Source: JTS-RE9 sp964649195 (GTDB taxonomy: Bacteria > Planctomycetota > Phycisphaerae > Phycisphaerales > Phycisphaeraceae). From it: DNA of 64,000 nt. The notes under the pieces were generated by a model. It was not told the DNA's origin. It ran no database searches and saw nothing but the letters and a program-made list of their open reading frames with translations. The stretch is taken from assembly GCA_964649195.1 (NCBI GenBank), contig CAZYPK010000008.1, positions 1-64,000 on the forward strand, given 5' to 3'. How positions within the stretch are numbered: position 1 is the first letter of the stretch; the number at the start of each line of letters is the position of its first letter. This document shows positions 58,097 through 64,000 of the stretch, piece by piece. A program made the translations under genes and the position numbers.

Positions 58097-58342
58097 ATGA
58101 GATCGAATCACCCATTCCTTGTGTTGACCTTCGCCGTGGCGATGCTCGTGCAATTGACCGGTTGCGAGCAGGCGCTGTTTCCGCCGAATCTGCCGCGCTC
58201 GCAGTACGAACGCTTCACCTACCAGCGCGAAGGCATCACGCCCGAGCAGGAGGAATCGATCCTCGGCGGCATGGCGGGAGGCCGACCCGGCAGCGGCGAC
58301 ATCGACCTGCGCGGCAGGCTCAGGCCGCTGAGCGAACGATGA
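58097..58342 (+). CDS. Small lipoprotein, function unknown
   Basis: An 81-residue protein. The signal FLVLTFAVAMLVQLTG is followed by the lipobox Cys (near residue 23). The mature part ERFTYQREGITPEQEESILG contains no recognised domain. The frame is short, but the lipoprotein signal and start position support a real gene. The gap that follows (58343-58563) holds palindromic repeats of the CGTCCTCGCTGCGCG and CCCCGGCCC types. Confidence 0.65.
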   Translation: MRSNHPFLVLTFAVAMLVQLTGCEQALFPPNLPRSQYERFTYQREGITPEQEESILGGMAGGRPGSGDIDLRGRLRPLSER

Positions 58343-58563
58343 GGACAGGGGGATTTGTAGCCGCAGCGTCCTCGCTGCGCGTCTGCGGGACAGGGGTCAG
58401 AAGTCAGAGCGAAGCCGCAAGGCTTTGCGCAAGCCCCGGCCCGGCGACCTTCAGCCTTCAGTTGCTTCACCTTGCTTCGTGCGCCGGGCCGGGGCTTCGC
58501 GGACTCAGCCCCCAGCCACCCGGAATAAGTTCTCAGTCCCGGGGGCCGGGGGCCGGGAGGGGC

Positions 58564-60411
58564 TTAAGCGAAACTCGGATTCCCAGGCAGATGAATGCGG
58601 AACGTGCTGCCTCGCGCCGGGCCTTCCTCCTGCGAGCTATCGACGCTGACCCTGCCGCCGTGCGCCTGGGCGACGTGCTTGACGATCGCCAGGCCCAGGC
58701 CGGTGCCGCCCAAGGCCCTGCTTCGCGCCTTGTCCGTGCGGTAGAACCGCTCGAACACCCGCGACAGATGCATCTTTTCAATGCCCGGTCCATGATCGCG
58801 CACCGCGATGACGATCTCGCCGTTTTCACGCTTGATGCGGATTTGCACCGTCGTCCCCGCCGGGCTGTATTTGATCGCGTTGTCCAGCAGGTTCACCACG
58901 GCCTGCTCCAACAGCGGGGCGTTCATCTTCGCTTCCAGACTTTCATCCACCTGCACCTGGACCGTCATTCCCTTGTCATCCGCATTGGCCTGGCAGGTCT
59001 CCACCGCGCCGCGCAGGACGGGCAGCAGCGGGCCTTTGCCCAGCACCAGCCGGCGATCCTGCTCCTCCTCCTCGATGCGGGCGAGCATGAGCAGGTCTTC
59101 GACAATGGCGTTGAGGCGGTCCGCCTGGCGTGCGATGATGGAAAGGAACCGCGAGGAAACATCCGGCTCGACGCCGGGTTCGTTCGATTCCCGCTCCGTC
59201 TGTGATGCGAGCATTTCCTGATGTTCATCCATGAGCGTCTCCACCGCCGCCTTGATCGCGGCGATGGGGGTCTTCAGTTCGTGGGACACGTTGGAGACGA
59301 ACTGCTGCCTCACGGTTTCGAGATGCCTCAGTCGCGTGACATCGTGCAGCACGACGACGACGCCTGAAAGTTCGCCGCCTTCGGCCCCTCGCAGCGGCGA
59401 GGCCTGCGCCGCCAGTGACAGGCGGTTCTCATCGCCGCGCAGAGAGAGTTCCCCTTCCACCGGCGAACGTGTCTCCAAAGCCTGGGCGATCAGTTCCTTG
59501 AGTTTGATGTGGCGGATCACTTCGTAGCCGGCCCTGCCGTAGGCATGGGTCATATCGACATCCAGCCACCGCGCCGCGGCGGCGTTGAGCATGATGACCT
59601 TCTCCTGCGCATCGACGGCAATGACGCCCTCGATCATGCCCGCCAGCACCGCCTGCTGTTCGTGGGCCTGCTGGGTGATCGTGCGGATTTTTTCATCCAG
59701 TTGCATGGCCATCGCGTTGAGTCCCTGGGTCAAGGCGGTGAATTCGCGGCTGCCGATCTGCGAGATCGGCTCTGAAAAGTCGCCCGAGGCGAAACGCCGG
59801 GCGCCCTGCTCCAGCGCCTTGAGCGGGGCGACGACATGCCGTTGAAACATCAGCAGCGCCATGCCCGCGGAGATCACGATCACCAGAAACCCGCCGATGA
59901 AAACCCGCAGATAGACCCGCCGGAGCGTGCTTTGCAGATCCAGCAGCGGGATGCCCGCGCGAACCACGGCAATGATCCGCCCCTCCACGAGGATCGGCCG
60001 GGCCAGATTGCGCATCTGGGCCTGCAACGTGTTGGAGTAGCGGTTCACACGCCCGCTTTTTCCCGCCAGCGCATCGAGCATCTCCGGCCGCGTCGCGTGG
60101 TTGTCCATCGCCTCGGGCTTGTCATCCGAGTCGCCGATGACCACGCCGTCGGGCAGCATCACTGTCACGCGGATTCCCCCCTCCCTGCCCAGTCGCTGGC
60201 ACAAGGCCTGAAGCTCCCGGCGGTCGCCGTGAACCTCGGACGCGATCAGCCCCGCAAGCAGGTTGGTCTTGTTTTCCAGTTCCTGCTCGACACGCTCGTA
60301 GTAAACCGTCTTGACGACATCCCCCGCATACCATGCGACCGCCACGGTGCTGAGCACGATCACCGCCAGATAAACCGGCGCGACATTCCAGATCAATCGT
60401 CGGCGAAGCAT
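58564..60411 (-). CDS. PhoR-like sensor histidine kinase
   Basis: A 615-residue inner-membrane kinase from ATG 60411. A first membrane helix (VAPVYLAVIVLSTVAVAWYA) is followed by a periplasmic sensor of about 140 residues and a second helix (FIGGFLVIVISAGMALLMF). Next come HAMP, a PAS domain near residues 255-370 (GVIAVDAQEKVIMLNAAAAR), and HisKA with FVSNVSHELKTPIAAIKAAV (phospho-His). The ATPase has N-box NLLDNAIKYSPAG, G1 DHGPGIE and G2 GGTGLGLAIVKHV. The architecture matches PhoR-type phosphate sensors, but no response regulator is adjacent, so the signal is uncertain. Confidence 0.93.
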   Translation of the reverse strand: MLRRRLIWNVAPVYLAVIVLSTVAVAWYAGDVVKTVYYERVEQELENKTNLLAGLIASEVHGDRRELQALCQRLGREGGIRVTVMLPDGVVIGDSDDKPEAMDNHATRPEMLDALAGKSGRVNRYSNTLQAQMRNLARPILVEGRIIAVVRAGIPLLDLQSTLRRVYLRVFIGGFLVIVISAGMALLMFQRHVVAPLKALEQGARRFASGDFSEPISQIGSREFTALTQGLNAMAMQLDEKIRTITQQAHEQQAVLAGMIEGVIAVDAQEKVIMLNAAAARWLDVDMTHAYGRAGYEVIRHIKLKELIAQALETRSPVEGELSLRGDENRLSLAAQASPLRGAEGGELSGVVVVLHDVTRLRHLETVRQQFVSNVSHELKTPIAAIKAAVETLMDEHQEMLASQTERESNEPGVEPDVSSRFLSIIARQADRLNAIVEDLLMLARIEEEEQDRRLVLGKGPLLPVLRGAVETCQANADDKGMTVQVQVDESLEAKMNAPLLEQAVVNLLDNAIKYSPAGTTVQIRIKRENGEIVIAVRDHGPGIEKMHLSRVFERFYRTDKARSRALGGTGLGLAIVKHVAQAHGGRVSVDSSQEEGPARGSTFRIHLPGNPSFA

Positions 60412-60528
60412 GAGAACCCGCTTGAAACGACAGCCGCATCGCTCTGACCTCACGTGAAATCAGGGCATGGAAGTATGGTAACGCCCGGTTAGGGATGCGT
60501 GAGAAACGATGGGTGTGTGAGAAATGGT

Positions 60529-60756
60529 GGGTGGCTGGGGCTGGAGGCTTTGCGCAAGCCCCGGCCCAGACGCGCGAAGCAAGGTGAAGCAACTGAAGAC
60601 TGAATGCTGAAGGCTGAATGCTGAATGCTGAAGGCTGAAGGCTGAATGCTGAAGGCTGAAGGCTGAAGGCTGAAGGCTGAAGGCTGAAGGCTGAAGGCTG
60701 AAGGCTGATTGGTCGCGGGGCCGGGGCTTGCGCAAAGCCTCCAGCCCCAGCCACCC
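60529..60756. repeat. 39-bp perfect inverted repeat enclosing a GGCTGAA tandem array
   Basis: The arms at 60529-60567 and 60718-60756 (start GGGTGGCTGGGGCTGGAGGC) are exact reverse complements over 39 bases. Between them about 15 units of GGCTGAA/TGCTGAA run in tandem (60596-60707). Next to it, 60757-60825 has a four-fold CCA-AACTTCACNTC repeat. No gene is visible from 60412 to the promoter at 60829. Confidence 0.88.
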
Positions 60757-60828
60757 AAAACTTCACCTCTACCCCAAAGTTCACCTCCACCCCAAACTTC
60801 ACATCCACCCAAAACTTCACATTTCCCC

Positions 60829-60857
60829 TTGACTGGCCGGGCCAACCGGTCCACAAT
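60829..60857 (+). promoter_or_regulatory. Sigma-70-type promoter upstream of upp
   Basis: TTGACT (60829-60834) and CACAAT (60852-60857) are separated by 17 bases. The predicted transcript starts near 60864 and runs through a short structured region into a terminator before upp. Confidence 0.55.
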
Positions 60858-60863
60858 GATTCA

Positions 60864-61008
60864 TACGGTATGGCTACCGATCGAAGGGAGGTGCGCGACA
60901 TGGACTGAACAACTCGATTCGAGAAGTTGAAGAGCCGGGCCGAGCGAAAGGCCGAAGATACGGACGATATCTTTCATTCCATTTTCCCATTTCGCTCGGC
61001 CATTTTTA
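60864..61008 (+). ncRNA. Candidate small RNA or attenuated leader before upp
   Basis: After the promoter, GGGAGGTG (60886) sits seven bases before ATG GAC TGA (60899-60907), a strong ribosome site with a two-codon frame. A small hairpin CAACT...AGTTG follows. Then GGCCGAGCGAAA (60938-60949) pairs perfectly with TTTCGCTCGGCC (60990-61001), followed by ATTTTTA, an intrinsic terminator. The upp ATG is 67 bases further on. It may be an independent small RNA or an attenuator that couples upp expression to translation of the mini-frame. No known RNA family was recognised. Confidence 0.45.
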
Positions 61009-61075
61009 TGCGCCGACCTTGCCGCCCTTCCCATGCCTTCGTCCGCCTTGGCGAATGGCTCAACATCTCCACCCC

Positions 61076-61708
61076 ATGACGCAACCTCATCTTCACGTTC
61101 TGGATCATCCCCTGGTGGGCCACATGCTGGCGCAGGCCCGCGATGTGGCCACGCCTTCGTCATCCTTTCGCGCCCTGCTGCTGCGCATGGGCGGACTGCT
61201 GGCCTACGAAGCGCTGCGCACCGCGCCGCATCAAAAGGCCCGCATCCGGACCCCGCTCGAAGAGATGGAGGCCACCCGGCTGAACATGCCCATCACCATC
61301 GTGCCGATCCTCCGCGCCGGGCTGGGGCTGGCGGCCGGGATGCTGGAACTGCTGCCCGAAGCCCGCATGGGGCACATCGGGCTTTTCCGAAATGAGGAGA
61401 CGCTCGAGCCGGTGACTTACTACGAGAATCTGCCGCGCGATGTGGAGGCCGGCCCGGTGCTGCTGGTCGATCCGATGCTGGCCACCGGAGGCAGCGCGTG
61501 CGAAGGCGTCCGCCGGCTGCGAAAGCGAGGCTGCGCGGACATTCGCTTCGTCTGCCTCGTCGCAGCCCCCGAAGGCGTGGCGAAGCTGCGCGAGGCCGAC
61601 CCGCGGGTGCCCATCACCGCGGCGGCGCTGGATCGCCAGCTCAACGAAAAAGGCTACATCCTCCCCGGCCTGGGCGACGCGGGCGACCGGTTGTATGGGA
61701 CGGGATGA
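61076..61708 (+). CDS. upp: Uracil phosphoribosyltransferase
   Basis: A 210-residue pyrimidine-salvage enzyme converting uracil and PRPP to UMP. Motifs: PITIVPILRAGLGLAAGMLE near residue 80, the PRPP loop VLLVDPMLATGGSACEGVRR near residue 130 and YILPGLGDAGDRLYGT at the C-terminus (uracil binding). Start ATG 61076 gives the usual length. The TGA stop is the first triplet of a long inverted repeat shared with the convergent aroK. Confidence 0.95.
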   Translation: MTQPHLHVLDHPLVGHMLAQARDVATPSSSFRALLLRMGGLLAYEALRTAPHQKARIRTPLEEMEATRLNMPITIVPILRAGLGLAAGMLELLPEARMGHIGLFRNEETLEPVTYYENLPRDVEAGPVLLVDPMLATGGSACEGVRRLRKRGCADIRFVCLVAAPEGVAKLREADPRVPITAAALDRQLNEKGYILPGLGDAGDRLYGTG

Positions 61709-61880
61709 ATAAGTTCCGAGTTTCGAGTTCCGAGTTCCGAGTTGCAAGAACTTCGGATTGACCTGCTCTAATTTCACGTTTTCCCGCTTTCCTTCTCCCC
61801 CTTCGTGCCTCTGTGCCTTCGTGCCTTTTTCCCCTTGCCTTTCAACTCGGAACTCGGAACCCGAAACTCGGAACTTATTC
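61707..61880. repeat. 38-bp inverted repeat joining the ends of upp and aroK
   Basis: Arms at 61707-61744 and 61843-61880 are reverse complements with one mismatch and consist of GTTCCGAG/TTCGAG units (start GAATAAGTTCCGAGTTTCGA). Both convergent stop codons lie at the outer edges, each in the context TGAATAAG. A single related arm follows the cysE stop at 22361. The 98-base loop is low-complexity (GTGCCTTCGTGCC). It could fold as a bidirectional RNA end. Confidence 0.85.
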
Positions 61881-62424
61881 AAAGGCATCTCTTGATCAAA
61901 TGCCTCAGCCCGCTTTCGGGTTCGATGTCGGAGACATCGAATACATGGTCGGCCACTTCGAGGTAAACCGGCTCGCGCTGGGCGAGCATCATCTTCACTT
62001 CTTCGAGTCCGCCGCCCAACGGCGTGAGCGCCGGGCGGGTGGCGGCGGACTGCCTGTCGCCGCTGATGCGGCGATGCAGTTCCTCCGGTGAACACTTGAG
62101 GTAGATGCGGATGGCGTTGGGGGCATCCTTGACCGCCTGCTTCGCGCCGGGCTGCATGAGCGTGCCGCCGCCGAGGCCGATGATCATGCCTTTTTTCGCG
62201 CAGAGCTCGGCGGTGACCTTCACCTCTTCTTCGCGCCAGGCCGGTTCGCCCAGTTCCTGCCAGATGGCGGCGATGGTCCTGCCGCCCAGCCGTTTGCGGG
62301 TTTCATCATCGACATCGACGAATTTTTTCCATAGCTGGTCGGCCAGCAGCTTGCCGATGGTCGTCTTGCCGCTGCCTCGGTAGCCGATGAGAATGATGTT
62401 GGTCGTGTCGTCCATGTCAGGCAT
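61879..62424 (-). CDS. aroK: Shikimate kinase
   Basis: A 181-residue enzyme phosphorylating shikimate in aromatic amino-acid synthesis. Motifs: P-loop NIILIGYRGSGKTTIG near residue 10, FVDVDDETRKRLG (Mg/shikimate Asp), IGLGGGTLMQ near residue 85 and the lid SAATRPALTPLGGG. The start is ATG 62424 (MPDMDDTTN); ATG 62415 is equally possible. Longer upstream readings run through repeats. Confidence 0.94.
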   Translation of the reverse strand: MPDMDDTTNIILIGYRGSGKTTIGKLLADQLWKKFVDVDDETRKRLGGRTIAAIWQELGEPAWREEEVKVTAELCAKKGMIIGLGGGTLMQPGAKQAVKDAPNAIRIYLKCSPEELHRRISGDRQSAATRPALTPLGGGLEEVKMMLAQREPVYLEVADHVFDVSDIEPESGLRHLIKRCL

Positions 62425-62430
62425 CTTAAA

Positions 62431-62492
62431 CCGCAGCGTCCTCGCTGCGCGTCTGCGGAACAGGGGGCAGACGCGCAGCGAGGACGCTGCGG
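62431..62492. repeat. Inverted pair of the GCAGCGTCCTCGCTGC palindrome family
   Basis: Two facing copies (CCGCAGCGTCCTCGCTGCGC and GCGCAGCGAGGACGCTGCGG) separated by a short spacer lie just upstream of aroK. They are followed by a CTCCTGTCTCCTGT tandem stretch at 62506-62540. Confidence 0.82.
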
Positions 62493-62558
62493 CTATGAAT
62501 GTTCCCTGTCTCCTGTCTCCTGTCTCCTGTTTCCTGTCTCCTCTGCGCGTCCGCGTCC

Positions 62559-62915
62559 TCACGCCGCCTTCATCAGCTCGCGAGGCACACGACCTCTTAC
62601 GAGTTTCGCGCGGACCTCGTGCCCTTTCGTCCATTTTTTGCAGCCGACCACTTCCACCTCGAATCGCCTCCGCGCCGCATCCGGCGCGTGCGAATCCCCC
62701 ACCTGCACCATCAGATGCGAGCCGGGAATCAGCGGAAGATCCGCCGTCATATCCAGTTCGCGCGATGTGGCTTTGACGGCCCGCAACCCCGGCACACGCT
62801 CCACCGGCTCGCGCCGCTCATCGATCACCACCGCCTCGATGCGACCGATCACATCCGCCCGCTCCCGCTGCACAGGCGACGCCAACTTCACACTGCGAAT
62901 CGTCAAGGACTTCAT
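62559..62915 (-). CDS. Small PilZ-like protein
   Basis: A 118-residue protein from ATG 62915 (MKSLTIRSVKLASPVQRERA). The middle KATSRELDMTADLPLIPGSH and LMVQVGDSHAP have the beta-barrel pattern of PilZ domains (a residue pair, then L..G..V.V). The classical RxxxR motif for cyclic-di-GMP is only weakly present (QRERADVIGR). It could be a degenerate PilZ protein; confidence in the family is low. Confidence 0.65.
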   Translation of the reverse strand: MKSLTIRSVKLASPVQRERADVIGRIEAVVIDERREPVERVPGLRAVKATSRELDMTADLPLIPGSHLMVQVGDSHAPDAARRRFEVEVVGCKKWTKGHEVRAKLVRGRVPRELMKAA

Positions 62916-63013
62916 GAACCCCTCCAATCCCGGCAACAAGCATAAACGCTCCACCCGGACTCATCGGCATCATCGGAAGAGCGGTTCAGAGAAAAAGGCG
63001 AAAGGCAAAAGGC

Positions 63014-63120
63014 TAATACTTATTACTTAATGGTTATTTTCAAGGCATTTGAAGGCAGGGCAGGCGAACGGCTCACGCCTCACCCTTGGCTCTGAAATAA
63101 CCATTAAGTAATAAGTATTA
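63014..63120. repeat. AT-rich 26-bp perfect inverted repeat
   Basis: TAATACTTATTACTTAATGG plus six bases (63014-63039) is exactly inverted at 63095-63120, and the right arm is partly duplicated at 63119-63132. The arms are AT-rich, unlike the GC-rich surroundings. The flanks AAAAGGC/GCCTTTTT extend the inversion imperfectly. It separates nuoC from the PilZ-like gene. Confidence 0.88.
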
Positions 63121-63148
63121 AGTAATAAGTATTCGCATTTTGCCTTTT

Positions 63149-63718
63149 TCACGCATCGTCTCGTTCCACGACGCGGTAGGTTTCACGTTCGCCCCGGCCG
63201 CGCAGCGGGTAATCCTTGCGCAGCGGGTGGGCGGGATAGGTTTCCCAAAGCAGGATGCGGCGAAGGTCGGGGTGGTGGTCGAAGCGGATGCCGAACATGT
63301 CGAACACTTCGCGTTCGCGCCATTCGCCGCCGGGCCACAGGTCGCAGATGGATTGGATGTGCAGGGCCGGGTCGTCCTCGATGCCGGTGGTGTCGAGCGT
63401 GGGATTGAGGAATGATTTGACGATGATCCGCAAGGCCGTCGCGGTGTTGACCAGGTTGTAGATGACCGCGAACCGGCCGCCTTGCGCGGGGCCGATTTTG
63501 GTGTTGGGGTAGTTGAGATAATCGACGGCGGTGACATCGACGAGCAGGTCGAAGGCGCAGGCCGGATCGTGCCGGAGAAACGCCAGCACATCATGGGCGC
63601 GGTCGCCGGGCACGACGAGCGTGGTCTGGCCGCGAAACTCCGAAGCCTGGAGTTTCACCTCGGGAAACTTCGCCTTGACGAGCGGCAGCGTGGGATGGTC
63701 GAGATGAGGTGTAGGCAT
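63149..63718 (-). CDS. nuoC: NADH-quinone oxidoreductase subunit C
   Basis: A 189-residue subunit of respiratory complex I, part of the peripheral arm. The start ATG 63718 reads MPTPHLDHPTLPLVKAKFPE. The 30-kDa subunit signature is present in EREVFDMFGIRFDHHPDLRR, ending WETYPAHPLRKDYPLRG. In most operons nuoD follows; here the next minus-strand gene is a PilZ-like protein, so nuoC is the end of its unit or is separated from nuoD. Upstream nuoA/nuoB genes could lie beyond the window. Confidence 0.94.
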   Translation of the reverse strand: MPTPHLDHPTLPLVKAKFPEVKLQASEFRGQTTLVVPGDRAHDVLAFLRHDPACAFDLLVDVTAVDYLNYPNTKIGPAQGGRFAVIYNLVNTATALRIIVKSFLNPTLDTTGIEDDPALHIQSICDLWPGGEWREREVFDMFGIRFDHHPDLRRILLWETYPAHPLRKDYPLRGRGERETYRVVERDDA

Positions 63719-64000
63719 GTCGGCAACGGCAACAGGGACAAAAAGCGCCGATCCATTCCGATGAACACCCGTCCACCGGCTCCGCACTTTGAAGAACCCC
63801 ATTGTAGATGAAATGTTCATCCATGCCACTTCGTCAGAAGTTCCATGTTCCACGTTCCGCAAACGCGCAGCGAGGACGCTGCGGCTATGACACTGTCCCC
63901 TGTCTCCTGTTTCCTGTTCCTTGGTATCCTCCAAGATGAGCGCCCTGCGATGCCGGACCGAACGTCGCGCCCCTGCCATTTGATCTTGAGGACCATGACA
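63719..64000. other. Upstream region of nuoC at the window end
   Basis: No gene is evident. A copy of the GCGCAGCGAGGACGCTGCGG palindrome family is at about 63864-63885, followed by a TCCTGTTTCCTGTTCC tandem stretch near 63903. A promoter for nuoC may lie here but could not be placed. Confidence 0.5.

Noticed and set aside
56692..59205. Plus-strand open frame of more than 800 codons spanning the rhomboid gene, repeats and the kinase gene
   Set aside because: It crosses the antisense of two well-supported genes and the tandem heptamer repeats, so it is a product of stop-codon scarcity at high GC.
60596..60707. Tandem GGCTGAA array considered as a CRISPR or a coding repeat
   Set aside because: The unit is only seven bases without spacers, and translated frames show no start or domain. 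It also recurs in other gaps.

Overview
The window comes from a GC-rich bacterium of the phylum Planctomycetota, most likely class Phycisphaerae. The basis is two pairs of PSD1-cytochrome/DUF1549/DUF1553 proteins with DUF1501 Tat-secreted proteins, a PEP-CTERM HAF-repeat protein, two BamB-like PQQ beta-propeller proteins and the small MTTEQ...FxPF hypothetical protein. I saw no rRNA, tRNA, CRISPR array, prophage or autonomous insertion sequence. The only transposase is a RAYT-type Y1 protein (34962-35618).

Layout. 1-6.7 kb: a PSD1 gene, two tandem VapBC-like toxin-antitoxin (TA) modules, a DUF1501 gene and a thioredoxin-like exported protein. 6.9-9.1 kb: a long PEP-CTERM protein on the minus strand. 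9.5-16.4 kb: ilvD, a MazEF-like TA pair, a DegT-type aminotransferase, a phosphofructokinase and a PQQ propeller protein. 16.6-20.7 kb: an aldo/keto reductase, a NagB/PIG-L fusion and a xylose-isomerase-like TIM barrel. 20.8-24.3 kb: a MITE-like repeat, a structured RNA with promoter and terminator, cysE, two zinc-ribbon membrane paralogues and a LON-domain protein. 24.4-32.5 kb: purF, a DASS transporter, an alpha/beta hydrolase, a sigma-54 activator, two nested repeat insertions and an unusual signal peptidase I. 32.7-37 kb: a lipoprotein, hpt, a bPH2 membrane protein, the RAYT and hisD. 37-42.7 kb: a second PSD1/DUF1501 pair, again separated by a PIN TA module. 43-49.5 kb: thyX, a sigma-70-family factor, sod, a stand-alone pfaD and rsmJ. 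49.5-56.3 kb: a minus-strand cluster of envelope proteins (unrecognised enzyme-like protein, zinc-ribbon membrane protein, lipoprotein, secreted protein, outer-membrane barrel, PQQ propeller). 56.7-64 kb: a rhomboid protease, a PhoR-like kinase, upp with an upstream small RNA or leader, aroK, a PilZ-like protein and nuoC.

Most genes are ordinary housekeeping genes in short transcription units. The remarkable part is the space between them, which is packed with interspersed palindromic repeats. One group shows CAGGG...CCCTG ends, terminal inverted repeats and 10-bp target duplications (11258-11479, 30489-30694, 54836-55054), so these are non-autonomous mobile elements. Other palindromes begin exactly at stop codons. 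TA modules sit between the PSD1 and DUF1501 genes at both loci. All protein calls are from reading translated sequence and motifs; no database search was possible.
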